Below are positions 16,278 to 26,054 of a stretch of DNA of 64,000 nt, piece by piece. The position numbers and the translations under genes were made by a program. Each line of letters starts with the position of its first letter. The stretch's first letter is position 1. The DNA comes from Motiliproteus sp041586735 (GTDB lineage Bacteria; Pseudomonadota; Gammaproteobacteria; Pseudomonadales; Balneatricaceae), in the NCBI GenBank assembly GCA_041586735.1, contig JBFGZQ010000002.1, positions 168,345 through 232,344 of the forward strand, given 5' to 3'. A model generated the notes under the pieces. It ran no database searches. It saw nothing but the letters and a program-made list of their open reading frames with translations, and was not told where the DNA came from.

Positions 16278-19200
16278 ATGAAATACGGAGATCTTATCCA
16301 ATTCGACCCGATTGAGTCGGTCGTACAGTTGCGAGACGCAGACAAATCGAGCGCCGCACACACCCTCGTGAATACCTATGTCATATCCGAGGAAATGGCG
16401 GAACGCCTCACACAACTTGTTATCCCCCAATTGCAGTTCGATAAGCCGGTCGATAACAAGGGGCTGCTGATCGTCGGTAACTACGGCACCGGTAAATCAC
16501 ATTTGATGTCCGTGGTTTCCAGTCTTGCCGCAGACGCCTCCCTGCTGGAAGGGCTAAGCCACAACGGTGTCCGCGACGCAGCTGGGCAGATCGCAGGTCG
16601 GTTCAAGGTTATCCGTACAGAGATCGGAGCTACTACCATGTCCCTGCGCGACATTTTAGTGGCCGAGTTGGAAGAGAATCTCGAGAAGCTGGGTGTCGAG
16701 TACGTGTTCCCAGATGCAGGCGCCGTATCAAACAACAAGCGCGCTTTTGAAGACATGATGACTAAGTTCGGGGAGGTTTTTCCTGAGCAAGGACTACTGC
16801 TAGTCATTGATGAACTCCTGGATTACCTGAGAACAAGGAAAGACCAGGAGCTGATGCTCGATCTGAATTTCCTGAGAGAATTTGGAGAGGTTTGTAAGGA
16901 CCTCAGATTGAGGTTAATAGCCGGTGTTCAGGAGGCGATTTTTGATAGCCCGCGTTTCGCATTCGTGGCAAACGATTTGCGCCGAGTAAAGGACCGTTTT
17001 GAACAAATCCTCATTGCCCGAAGCGACGTAAAGTTTGTCGTGGCTGAGCGCCTACTCAAGAAAACTGTCGAACAGCAGTCCAAGATCCGCGATTACCTGA
17101 CGCCTTTCGCCAAATATTATGACGGGCTCAACGAGCGTATGGACGAATTCGTCCGGCTCTTCCCGGTGCATCCCGATTACATCGACACCTTCGAACGAGT
17201 CACCGTGGTCGAAAAACGCGAGGTGCTCAAGACCCTGTCCCTGGGCATGAAGGGCATTCTCGGCAAGGATGTGCCGCAGGACGAGCCCGGCCTGATCGCC
17301 TTTGACAGCTACTGGGGCACGCTCAAGCAAAACGCTTCCTTCAGGGCCATTCCCGAGATCCGGGCGGTCATCGATTGTAGCCAGGTGCTGGAATCCCGCA
17401 TCGAGAACGCCATCACCCGCAAGCAATACAAGCCGATGGCGCTGCGCCTCATTCATGCGCTGTCCGTCCACCGCCTCACCACCGGCGACATCTATGCCCC
17501 CATGGGCGCGTCCGCCGAGGAGCTACGCGACCGCCTCTGCCTGTTCGATCCGCTGATCGCCGAGCTGGGCAGCGACGAACCCGACAAGGACCTGCAGACC
17601 CATGTGGAAACGGTCCTGCGTGAGATTCACAAGACAGTCAGCGGCCAGTTCATCTCCTTCAATGCCGACAACCGCCAGTTCTACCTCGATCTGAAAAAGA
17701 CCGACGACTTCGACGCCCTGATCGACAAGCGGGCCGAAAGCCTGGGCCAGGCTCAGCTCGACCGCTTCTACTACGAAGCGCTCAAGCGGGTCATGGAATG
17801 CCAGGACGCCACCTATGTGACTGGCTACAAGATCTGGCAGCACGAACTGGTCTGGCAGGAGCACAAGGCAGCTCGCTCCGGCTACCTCTTTTTCGGCGCT
17901 CCCAATGAGCGTTCCACCGCCGTGCCGCAGCGGGACTTCTACCTCTATTTCATCCAGCCCAACGATCCGCCGCGCTTCAAGGATGACAAGGTTAATGACG
18001 AGGTCTTCTTCCGCCTGAAAGGCACCGACGAAGAATTCCAGACCGCGCTGAAGAGCTATGCAGCGGCCCTGGATCTTGCGGCCACCTCCTCGGGGCACGC
18101 CAAGGCCACCTATGAAGCGAAGGCCAACGGCTTCCTGAAGAAGCTGGTCCAGTGGCTACAAAAGCACATGAGCGATTCCTTCGTGGTCACCTACCAGGGC
18201 CGCGCCAAGTCCATGACCGAATGGGCCAAGGGCAAGTCGATCCGCGACCTGTCCGGTCTGTCGCCCCACGAGACCATCAACTTCCGCGACCTGGTCAATA
18301 CCATCGCCGGTGTTTGCCTGGCTCCGAACTTCGAAAACCAGGCCCCGGACTATCCAATCTTCTCGGTCTTGATCACCGGCAACAACCGCGCCCAAGCCGC
18401 GCAGGACGCCCTGCGGGCCATCGCCGGGCAGAACCGCACCAAGCAGGCCACCGCCGTGCTGGACGCCCTGGAGCTGCTCGACGGCGAGAAGATCGACCCC
18501 TACAAATCGAAGTACACCAACTTCATCCTCGATACCGTCAAAGCCAAGGGCCACGGCCAGGTGGTCAACCGCAGCGAGATCATTCAGGACGACCATGGGC
18601 TTGAATACATGAACCCCGGCGGTGGTCGGCTCGAATCGGAATGGGTGGCCGTCATCCTGGCTGCGCTGGTCTACTCCGGCGACATCGTGCTCGCCATTCC
18701 GGGCAAGAAATTCGATGCTACCGGACTACAGCAGCTTGCTGCGACCGGCATGGACGAACTGGTCCGCTTCAAACACCTGGAGCAGCCCAAGGAGTGGAAC
18801 CTGCCCGCGCTTAAAAGCCTGTTCGAACTGCTCGGCATGACGCCGGGCATGGCCCAGCTCGTCACCCAGGGCAAAGACGAACCTGTGCAGAACCTGCAGC
18901 AGGCGGTGGGCAAGATCGTCAAGCGCATCGTCATGACCCAGCAGACCCTCCGCGAGGGGCTTGCCTTCTGGGGATTGGACCTGCTCGCGGGCACCGATCT
19001 GGCCAGCCAGGCCAGCGGGCTGGGCGAGGCCAAGGGCTTCTTTGAATCGCTCCAGGCCTACTCCTCGCCGGGTAAACTGAAAAACTTCCGCTACAGCGCT
19101 CCCGAAGTACTGGCCCACGAAAAGGCCGTGAAGGCGCTGGATGAGTTGGACGCCTTGCGCGAGTTCATCATGGACCACAGCCCGACGGCATCCTGGCTCT

Positions 19201-20027
19201 CCACCGCCGAAGCGGTGCTGCCCGCCGAGCATGACTGGGTGGATCGCATGAAGACCACCCGGCAGGATGTGCTGGATGCCCTCAAACAAGCCGACCTGAC
19301 TGAGCTGGCCAGCCAGTCCCAGAGCGTTGGGGCCAAACTCTCGAGCCTGAAAAAGGATTACACCGTCACTTACGTCGGACTGCACACCAAGGCCCGGCTG
19401 GGCGTGAACGACGACAAGCGCAAGGCGGGGCTGCTCAACGACCAGCGCCTGCAAACCCTGCTCAAGCTGGCCGGTATCGATCTGATGCCCCGGCAGCAGC
19501 TCACCGATTACCAGAACCGCCTGGCCGGACTGAAGAGCTGCTTCGCCCTGACCGAGCAAAATCTCGATGCCTCGCCCATCTGCCCGCATTGCCAATTTCG
19601 GCCTGCGGCTGAAATTGGGGTTACTGGTTCAGCGTTACTGGTTTCTGGTTCGCAGCAACTCGACCAGATGGATGAACGGTTGGATCGGATCATTGAGCAG
19701 TGGACCAAGACCCTGCTGAATAACCTCGATGATCCGATGACTCAGGCGAATGTAAACGAGTTGCTACATGAGGACGACAAGCAGATCGTCCAATCGTTCA
19801 TGGATTCAACGGCGCTACCGGATCCGGTGGATGGCAATTTTGTCCAAACTTTGAAAACCATCCTTGCCGGTTTGCAGAAAGTACCAGTGAAGAGAGCTGA
19901 ACTGCTGAAGGTTGTTGCTGACCTTGGGCCGTCCACTCCCGACGAAATCAAGCGCGCAATCGGCGACTACGTGGACAGTCTCACCAAAGGCAAGGACCCG
20001 GCCAAGGTGCGGATTGTATTGGAATAA
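16278..20027 (+). CDS. brxC: BREX-3 large P-loop ATPase BrxC (DUF6079 type)
   Basis: A 1249-aa AAA-type ATPase, the BrxC/PglY core component of BREX. Walker A is GNYGTGKSHLMS near residue 70 and Walker B is LLLVIDELLDYLR near residue 180. The rest is a long alpha-helical protein without membrane segments. Near residue 1108 a cysteine pair (CPHCQF) suggests half of a small zinc site. I start at the ATG at 16278, with AGAAGGAAGG upstream, rather than the TTG at 16260. By eye the first 0.85 kb and the last 0.4 kb have lower GC than the middle, so the gene may be mosaic. It is 3 nt upstream of the AlbA_2 gene. Confidence 0.85.
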   Translation: MKYGDLIQFDPIESVVQLRDADKSSAAHTLVNTYVISEEMAERLTQLVIPQLQFDKPVDNKGLLIVGNYGTGKSHLMSVVSSLAADASLLEGLSHNGVRDAAGQIAGRFKVIRTEIGATTMSLRDILVAELEENLEKLGVEYVFPDAGAVSNNKRAFEDMMTKFGEVFPEQGLLLVIDELLDYLRTRKDQELMLDLNFLREFGEVCKDLRLRLIAGVQEAIFDSPRFAFVANDLRRVKDRFEQILIARSDVKFVVAERLLKKTVEQQSKIRDYLTPFAKYYDGLNERMDEFVRLFPVHPDYIDTFERVTVVEKREVLKTLSLGMKGILGKDVPQDEPGLIAFDSYWGTLKQNASFRAIPEIRAVIDCSQVLESRIENAITRKQYKPMALRLIHALSVHRLTTGDIYAPMGASAEELRDRLCLFDPLIAELGSDEPDKDLQTHVETVLREIHKTVSGQFISFNADNRQFYLDLKKTDDFDALIDKRAESLGQAQLDRFYYEALKRVMECQDATYVTGYKIWQHELVWQEHKAARSGYLFFGAPNERSTAVPQRDFYLYFIQPNDPPRFKDDKVNDEVFFRLKGTDEEFQTALKSYAAALDLAATSSGHAKATYEAKANGFLKKLVQWLQKHMSDSFVVTYQGRAKSMTEWAKGKSIRDLSGLSPHETINFRDLVNTIAGVCLAPNFENQAPDYPIFSVLITGNNRAQAAQDALRAIAGQNRTKQATAVLDALELLDGEKIDPYKSKYTNFILDTVKAKGHGQVVNRSEIIQDDHGLEYMNPGGGRLESEWVAVILAALVYSGDIVLAIPGKKFDATGLQQLAATGMDELVRFKHLEQPKEWNLPALKSLFELLGMTPGMAQLVTQGKDEPVQNLQQAVGKIVKRIVMTQQTLREGLAFWGLDLLAGTDLASQASGLGEAKGFFESLQAYSSPGKLKNFRYSAPEVLAHEKAVKALDELDALREFIMDHSPTASWLSTAEAVLPAEHDWVDRMKTTRQDVLDALKQADLTELASQSQSVGAKLSSLKKDYTVTYVGLHTKARLGVNDDKRKAGLLNDQRLQTLLKLAGIDLMPRQQLTDYQNRLAGLKSCFALTEQNLDASPICPHCQFRPAAEIGVTGSALLVSGSQQLDQMDERLDRIIEQWTKTLLNNLDDPMTQANVNELLHEDDKQIVQSFMDSTALPDPVDGNFVQTLKTILAGLQKVPVKRAELLKVVADLGPSTPDEIKRAIGDYVDSLTKGKDPAKVRIVLE

Positions 20028-20030
20028 ACC

Positions 20031-21842
20031 ATGACCAAGGATGAACTGATTGCCCGTCTGAAAGGTTATGAGTGGACGGATTTCGAGTGCAAAAAAGCCC
20101 AGCGCGATGTGCCGAAAGATGCCTATTCAACCGTGAGTGCCTTTGCCAATACGCAAGGCGGCTGGCTACTATTTGGCGTTTCTGAGAATAGTGGTCAGCT
20201 CGAAGTTACAGGCGTTGATCCGGCCGCCTTTGATCGGGTGCAAGATGCCTTTCTGACAACTCTGCGCAGTGGTCAGAAACTCAATCATATTGTCAACGCT
20301 CAGCCTCATGTCTATGAGCTGGATGGCAAGCGCATCCTGGCATTTTTTATTGCTGAGGCAGATCGACACCAAAAACCGGTCTACCTAAACGGCAATCCCC
20401 GCGACAGTTTTATCCGTCGGGCTGCCCGTGATGAGCGCATGATGGATAGCGAACTTCAGCGTTTTCTGCGCGATGCGGCCCAGCAATCCTGGGATGGTGA
20501 AGGGATGTCGGACTTGCCGGTTGAATCAAGCATCGATCGGGAAACCCTTGACTGGTATCGGGATCAGTTCTTTCGCCGTAATCCTGAGCAGCGCCAGATT
20601 ACCGACCCCTTCGAGTTCCTGTTGGAATGGAATTTTATCGTCCATCATGCAGGCCAGCCCGTCCTGACCCGAGCAGCCATATTGCTGTTTGGACTTGATC
20701 GCTGCGTCCGAGCGCTATTATCCCGCCCTGTGCTGGATTACCAGCGTATCGATACGCGTTTCGAGCATTGGTCAGCCGACCAACGCTGGCATGATCGCTT
20801 TGTGTTTGAGGAAAATCTTTTCAAAACCTGGCGAGGGTTGGTTGGCAAGTATTCGCGTATTGCCGAACATCCTTTCAAGGTTGATCCGGCGACGATGCGT
20901 CGAAACGACGATCCACCGGGCTATATCGCTTTTCGCGAGGCGGCCATCAACCTGCTGATTCATCAGGACTATGGTGATCACAATCGTAAGGCTTCACTGA
21001 AGTGGTTCACCGATCGGCTCGTTTTCTGGAATCCAGGCGATGCCTTTGCCACCACGGCACAACTGCTAGAGTCCAACGAGAAGGAGATTCGTAATCCTCT
21101 GATCGTCAATGCGTTTCGGCGCATTGGACTCAGTGATCAGGCCGGTACAGGGATACGGGCTATTCTGCGGAACTGGCATGAGCTGGGTCGACGGCCACCA
21201 GAGATCGGCAACGACAAGGCGGGCAAGTCGTTTCAGTTAACGCTTCGCCAAGAGCCGCTGGTAACCGAGGCGATGCGCCGCTTTCAGGACAGCCTGGGAG
21301 TGCGCCTCACACCGGCGCAGGCCGATGTATTGGCACTGGCGACCAACCAAGAGCAGGTCACGGTGGTCGATGGGGGCATGGTGACCAATGCCAACCTCAG
21401 GACCGCGCAGGAAGTCTTGGCTTACCTGTGTCATCAGCAGTTACTGCAGCCGCTGGATGACGACACTTTCACCCTGACGGCACCGATCCGAGCTCGACTG
21501 GAGCGTATGGGCAGTTCGGACGGCGTAGACCAGCCCCCAGAGCCAGAGCAGCGCGGGGCAGCACCCATCGCCCCGGCAAGTACCCGGCAAGTACCCGGCA
21601 AGTACCCGGCAAGTGCCCTACAAGTGGCCAGAGCCCTTCAGCAACAAGGGGCGGAAATGAGCCGCACTCTGCTGCAGCAGGCGTTGGGGCTTTCAGATCG
21701 AGAACATTTCAGCAAAGAGTACCTGCAACCGGCGATTGCCAGTGGACTAGTGGAGATGACCATCCCCGACAAACCCCGCAGTAGCAAACAGCAATACCGG
21801 TTAACCGAGATAGGCAGATCAGTTTTGGAGAATAGGGAATGA
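20031..21842 (+). CDS. AlbA_2 / HATPase winged-helix ATP-binding protein inside BREX-3
   Basis: A 603-aa protein of the AlbA_2 (Schlafen-type) plus HATPase_c_4 architecture, often annotated as a RecG-like or putative transcriptional regulator. The AlbA_2 domain is at residues about 10-125 (WTDFECKKAQRDV, STVSAFANTQGGWLLFGVSE). The GHKL-type ATPase segment is near residues 300-390 (REAAINLLIHQDYGDHN, RIGLSDQAGTGIRAILRNW). Two winged-helix segments follow, the last at the C-terminus. Between them lies a linker encoded by the 11-bp tandem repeat at 21573-21616. It lies between brxC and pglXI, an extra gene relative to the basic type 3 set, and overlaps pglXI by ATGA, so translation of the methyltransferase may depend on its frame. 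A regulator or accessory anti-phage role is inferred. Confidence 0.8.
   Translation: MTKDELIARLKGYEWTDFECKKAQRDVPKDAYSTVSAFANTQGGWLLFGVSENSGQLEVTGVDPAAFDRVQDAFLTTLRSGQKLNHIVNAQPHVYELDGKRILAFFIAEADRHQKPVYLNGNPRDSFIRRAARDERMMDSELQRFLRDAAQQSWDGEGMSDLPVESSIDRETLDWYRDQFFRRNPEQRQITDPFEFLLEWNFIVHHAGQPVLTRAAILLFGLDRCVRALLSRPVLDYQRIDTRFEHWSADQRWHDRFVFEENLFKTWRGLVGKYSRIAEHPFKVDPATMRRNDDPPGYIAFREAAINLLIHQDYGDHNRKASLKWFTDRLVFWNPGDAFATTAQLLESNEKEIRNPLIVNAFRRIGLSDQAGTGIRAILRNWHELGRRPPEIGNDKAGKSFQLTLRQEPLVTEAMRRFQDSLGVRLTPAQADVLALATNQEQVTVVDGGMVTNANLRTAQEVLAYLCHQQLLQPLDDDTFTLTAPIRARLERMGSSDGVDQPPEPEQRGAAPIAPASTRQVPGKYPASALQVARALQQQGAEMSRTLLQQALGLSDREHFSKEYLQPAIASGLVEMTIPDKPRSSKQQYRLTEIGRSVLENRE
21573..21616 (+). 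repeat. 11-bp tandem repeat (4 copies) within the AlbA_2 gene
   Basis: CCGGCAAGTAC three times exactly and a fourth copy with one change (CCGGCAAGTGC), followed by a degenerate fifth (CCTACAAGTGG). Since 11 is not a multiple of 3, gain or loss of one unit shifts the reading frame ahead of the C-terminal winged-helix domain. The present copy number keeps the frame open to the stop at 21842. Confidence 0.9.
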
Positions 21843-24649
21843 AGCAGGATCAACAAGGCTTTGAATTCGAGATGCAGGAGAGAGAAAGCCAGCCCTCCGG
21901 CCCGGTGACTTGTCTCGGCAAGACCTTCGACAACGATGGAGCCCGCCGCGCCCACTTTACCGAGGCGCTGCGCAAGAAGCTCCAGGCCCCGGAGTTCCGC
22001 AAGATCGAAGGCTTTCCCATCGGCAGCGACGAGGACATCCTGAACCTGAGCGATCCGCCGTATTACACCGCCTGCCCGAACCCGTGGATCGCCGACTTCA
22101 TCGCCGAGTGGGAGGCGCAGAAGCCGGAACAGCCGGAAGGTAATCACTATCACCGAGAACCCTTTGCGGCCGATGTGAGCGAGGGCAAGAACGACCCGAT
22201 TTACAACGCACACTCCTATCACACCAAGGTGCCGCACAAGGCCATCATGCGTTACATCCTCCATTACACGCAGCCGGGTGACATTGTGTTCGACGGCTTC
22301 TGTGGAACCGGCATGACGGGTGTGGCCGCACAGATGTGTGGTGACCGCGAAGTGGTCATGTCTCTTGGCTACCAGGTGAAGCCGGACGGAACCATTTTGC
22401 AGGAAGAGACGGATGAAGATGGCAAAAAGGTTTGGCGCCCGTTTTCAAAACTGGGCGTCCGCAGAGCGATTCTCAATGATCTGTCTCCGGCTGCCACCTT
22501 CATCGCTTACAACTACAACACTCCTGTATCCTCATTTTTGTTTGAGAACGAGGCGAACAAACTCCTAAAACAGGTTGAAAAGGAATGCGGATGGATGTTC
22601 CAAACCAGGCATCCTGATGGTCGCAAAGGAAAAATCAACTACACGGTGTGGTCTGATGTGTTTGCTTGCGCAGAATGTGCCGGAGAAGTCGTCTTTTGGG
22701 ACGTGGCTGTTGATCGTATAAATGGAAAGGTACTTGATGAATTTCAATGCCCTCATTGTGGATCGATGCTTAACAAAAGAAATCTCGAAAGGGCTTGGAA
22801 CACGATCTTCGATCCAATTTTGAAAGATTCAGTGCGTCAGGTTAAGCAAGTTCCTGTTTGGATAAACTATTCAATTGGTTCTAAGCGGTTTGAAAAATCT
22901 TTAGATGCGGAAGATCATAAACTATATGAAAAAATTGCAGAAACCATAATACCCTATTGGTATCCGTCTAACAGAATGATGATTGGCAAAGAAACTCGCA
23001 GAAATGATCCTCAAGGACTCACTCATGTTCATCATTTTTATTATAAAGACAGTCTATATTGGCTTGCAGCACTAAAAGATCAAGCTGGGAAGCCTAGTCA
23101 CCCATTTTTAGTGACCTATTCACTGCTAAATACTCTCACCAAACTATACAGATATGTTGTAAAGAAGCCAGATTACAAAGGACAAGGAGGAGGATTGCTT
23201 TCTGGCACTCTTTATGCGCCATCGCTGGTGAGAGCATTAAGCGCCACCTCTTCTTATAAGCGAAGCGTATCGCGGTTATCCAGAATCTTTAAGAATACAA
23301 GTCATTTTTCGTATGATTATTGCTTGGCGACAGGAGATGCTGCAAAAACTATAATCCAAAATAACAGCATTGATTATTTATTTATTGACCCGCCATTCGG
23401 TTCAAATCTTTATTACTCTGAGCTAAGTCATTTTTGGGAATCATGGCTTGGTATTTTATCCTCTGTAGAAAAAGAAGCTGTAGAAAATTCCGCCCATGGG
23501 AAAGGTGTCAACGAATATAGAGTGTTGATGACCCAGGCTTTCAAAGAGGCTCATCGTGTATTAAAGCCGGGCCGATGGATGACAGTTGAATTCTCAAATA
23601 CAAAATCATCTGTTTGGAACAGCATTCAAACCGCGCTTACGGAGGCTGGATTTATTGTAGCCAACGTATCTGCCCTTGATAAGAAACAGGGAAGTTTCAA
23701 GGCCGTTACTACGCCTACCGCTGTTAAACAAGACCTCGTCATCTCGGCCTACAAACCCAATGGTGGTTTTGAAGAGCGTTTCCAGAAGGAGGCGCAAACC
23801 GAAGAAGGCGTGTGGGATTTTGTCCGCACCCACTTGAAGTATCTACCTGTCACAAAACGACAGGGCGTTTTGCTTTTAATGGTACCCGAGCGCGACCCTC
23901 GCATACTTTTCGATCAGATGATCGCCTACTACGTCCGCAAGGGCTATCCCGTGCCAATCTCAAGCCAGGAGTTTCAGATCGGTCTGGCACAACGTTTCAT
24001 CGAGCGTGACGGCATGTATTTCCTGCCAGATCAGGTCGCTGAATATGACCGCAAGAAGATGACCTCCGGTGCCCCACAGCAGTTATCGATGTTCGTTTCC
24101 GACGAGGCATCTGCGATCCAGTGGCTCCGCCAGCTCATCAAGGAAAAGCCGCAGACCTTCTCCGACATCAACCCGCAGTTCATGCAGCAACTCGGTGGCT
24201 GGAGCAAGAACGAGGCCCAGCTCGACCTGCGCGAACTGCTGAACCAGAACTTCCTCTGCTACGACGGCAAAGGCCCGGTGCCCGAGCAGATCCACGCCTA
24301 CCTTTCCACCAACTGGAAGGAACTGCGCAATCTGCCCAAGGACGACCCGACACTGGTGACCAAGGCCCGCGACCGCTGGTACGTGGCCGATCCCAACAAG
24401 GCGGGCGACCTGGAGAAGCTGCGCGAGAAGGCGCTGCTCAAGGAGTTCGAGGAGTACAAAGAGGTCAAAAAGAAGCTTAAGGTCTTCCGCCTAGAGGCTG
24501 TCCGTGCCGGATTCAAGAAAGCCTGGCAGGAGCGCGACTACGCTGTCATCGTCGCCGTGGCCGACAAGATCCCCAACAAAGTCCTGGAAGAAGATCCCAA
24601 ACTGCTCATGTGGTACGACCAGGCCGTAACTCGGTTGGGAGGCGAATAA
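21839..24649 (+). CDS. pglXI: BREX-3 adenine-specific DNA methyltransferase PglXI
   Basis: A 936-aa DNA methyltransferase. SAM-binding motif FDGFCGTGMTGVAAQ lies near residue 153 and catalytic motif DPPFGSNLYYSEL near residue 517, separated by a long insert with a likely zinc finger (CAECAG, then CPHCGSML). In BREX, PglX-type enzymes mark self DNA and are needed for phage exclusion. Start ATG at 21839 overlaps the AlbA_2 gene. Base composition changes sharply inside the gene: the ends are GC-rich and about 22.55-23.7 kb is AT-rich (see findings). The last ~200 residues are charged and alpha-helical (EEYKEVKKKLKVFRLEAVRA). Name by context; a generic DUF1156-like methyltransferase would share these motifs. 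Confidence 0.85.
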   Translation: MKQDQQGFEFEMQERESQPSGPVTCLGKTFDNDGARRAHFTEALRKKLQAPEFRKIEGFPIGSDEDILNLSDPPYYTACPNPWIADFIAEWEAQKPEQPEGNHYHREPFAADVSEGKNDPIYNAHSYHTKVPHKAIMRYILHYTQPGDIVFDGFCGTGMTGVAAQMCGDREVVMSLGYQVKPDGTILQEETDEDGKKVWRPFSKLGVRRAILNDLSPAATFIAYNYNTPVSSFLFENEANKLLKQVEKECGWMFQTRHPDGRKGKINYTVWSDVFACAECAGEVVFWDVAVDRINGKVLDEFQCPHCGSMLNKRNLERAWNTIFDPILKDSVRQVKQVPVWINYSIGSKRFEKSLDAEDHKLYEKIAETIIPYWYPSNRMMIGKETRRNDPQGLTHVHHFYYKDSLYWLAALKDQAGKPSHPFLVTYSLLNTLTKLYRYVVKKPDYKGQGGGLLSGTLYAPSLVRALSATSSYKRSVSRLSRIFKNTSHFSYDYCLATGDAAKTIIQNNSIDYLFIDPPFGSNLYYSELSHFWESWLGILSSVEKEAVENSAHGKGVNEYRVLMTQAFKEAHRVLKPGRWMTVEFSNTKSSVWNSIQTALTEAGFIVANVSALDKKQGSFKAVTTPTAVKQDLVISAYKPNGGFEERFQKEAQTEEGVWDFVRTHLKYLPVTKRQGVLLLMVPERDPRILFDQMIAYYVRKGYPVPISSQEFQIGLAQRFIERDGMYFLPDQVAEYDRKKMTSGAPQQLSMFVSDEASAIQWLRQLIKEKPQTFSDINPQFMQQLGGWSKNEAQLDLRELLNQNFLCYDGKGPVPEQIHAYLSTNWKELRNLPKDDPTLVTKARDRWYVADPNKAGDLEKLREKALLKEFEEYKEVKKKLKVFRLEAVRAGFKKAWQERDYAVIVAVADKIPNKVLEEDPKLLMWYDQAVTRLGGE

Positions 24650-24650
24650 G

Positions 24651-26054
24651 ATGCTTAAACAGTTACAAATTCAAAATTTCAAAGGTTGGAAGGATACCGG
24701 CACCATTCGTCTGGCTCCCATTTCACTGTTCTTCGGTGCCAACAGTTCCGGCAAGTCCAGCATCGGGCAATTCATGATGATGCTGAAACAGACCGTTGAG
24801 TCACCGGATCGGAAAGCTGTGTTTTACCCGGGAGGGAAAAACTCAGCTGTTCAGCTTGGCTCCTATCAGGAAATGGTTTTCCACCGCGATCCGGAAAACA
24901 ATATTGCCTTCGACTACAGATGGTCATTGATGGAAAATTTGAAGTTCAAAGACCCACTGTCAGGCCAGATTTTTTCTGGCGATGAATTGGGTTTTAGTGC
25001 CGAGGTCGAATTAAGCGACTCAACGAAGAATTTGCTCCAGGTCTCGGAATTCAAATACCGTCTTTTCCACAAAGATACGCAGTCCCTTTCCATTGATCTT
25101 TCACGAAAATCTGACAAGCGTGAATATGCTGCATCGGCAGAGCAATACTCTCTCGTTAGAAAGAAAATGCGTGCTTGGGCACTCAAAGATGTTGTTCGGT
25201 TTTATGGTTTCCCTGAGGAGGTAGTTGCTTATTATCAAAATGCTGAATTCGTTCAGGATCTAACTCTTTCGCATGAAAAACTGTTCAACTCAATTTTCTA
25301 CTTGGGTCCACTTAGAACGAAGACGGAAAGGCTTTATACCTGGGGCGGCATTACTCCTGAAAGTGTTGGCTTTGCAGGCGAAAACACAGTGGCAGCTATT
25401 CTGGCAGCAAGAGACCGGAAAATTAGTTTAGGCTACAGGAAACAGGCAAAACCGCTTGAGGAAATCATTGCCCTCAAGCTCAAGGAAATGAGCCTGATCG
25501 AAGATTTCAGGGTCAATCCTATATCCGAACAGCGGCAGGAGTACGAGGTTAAGGTTCGCACCAAAGGGTCAACGGACTGGGTGGATCTCCCGGACGTTGG
25601 CTTCGGTATTTCGCAGGTGCTGCCGGTTCTGGTGCAGTGCTTCTATGCGCCTGCCGGGTCGATCATTCTCATGGAGCAACCGGAGATTCACCTACATCCG
25701 AACGCGCAGTCGGCGTTGGCCGATGTGATGATCGACGTGATCAACTCCAGGGAAAATGGGGCTGATAGAAACATTCAGCTAGTCATTGAAACCCATTCTG
25801 AACATTTCTTACGCCGCTTGCAGCGGCGAATCGCCGAAGATTCTGTTCCACAGGAAAAAGTGTCGGCTTACTTCGCCAATATCTCCAAGACACCCGCTAC
25901 ACTTGAACCTCTGCAAATTGACATCTTCGGCAACATCCAGAACTGGCCCCCAAACTTCTTTGGCGATGAGATGGGCGACATTACCGAACAAGCCAAAGCG
26001 GCCATGAAAAAACGGATGCAGCAGAGCACAGAAAAGTCGGAGGTATCCGAATGA
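24651..26054 (+). CDS. DUF3696-type AAA (OLD/ABC-like) ATPase
   Basis: A 467-aa ATPase of the AAA_15/AAA_21 type with a DUF3696-like C-terminus. The N-terminus is typical (LKQLQIQNFKGWKDTG, LAPISLFFGANSSGKSS; Walker A at residues 29-36). The Walker B region IILMEQPEIHLHPNAQSALA is near residue 340 and the switch region LVIETHSEHFLRRLQRRIAE near residue 380. No TOPRIM nuclease domain follows, so catalysis must come from a partner. The partner is probably the PIN-like protein that overlaps its stop by ATGA, as in Septu, where an ATPase (PtuA) pairs with a nuclease (PtuB). GC content is lower than in brxHII (45% in one counted 60-bp line near 25.1 kb). It begins 1 nt after pglXI. Confidence 0.85.
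   Translation: MLKQLQIQNFKGWKDTGTIRLAPISLFFGANSSGKSSIGQFMMMLKQTVESPDRKAVFYPGGKNSAVQLGSYQEMVFHRDPENNIAFDYRWSLMENLKFKDPLSGQIFSGDELGFSAEVELSDSTKNLLQVSEFKYRLFHKDTQSLSIDLSRKSDKREYAASAEQYSLVRKKMRAWALKDVVRFYGFPEEVVAYYQNAEFVQDLTLSHEKLFNSIFYLGPLRTKTERLYTWGGITPESVGFAGENTVAAILAARDRKISLGYRKQAKPLEEIIALKLKEMSLIEDFRVNPISEQRQEYEVKVRTKGSTDWVDLPDVGFGISQVLPVLVQCFYAPAGSIILMEQPEIHLHPNAQSALADVMIDVINSRENGADRNIQLVIETHSEHFLRRLQRRIAEDSVPQEKVSAYFANISKTPATLEPLQIDIFGNIQNWPPNFFGDEMGDITEQAKAAMKKRMQQSTEKSEVSE

Noticed and set aside
21573..21627. The 11-bp repeats as a CRISPR array.
   Set aside because: Units are directly adjacent with no spacers and lie inside a coding sequence.
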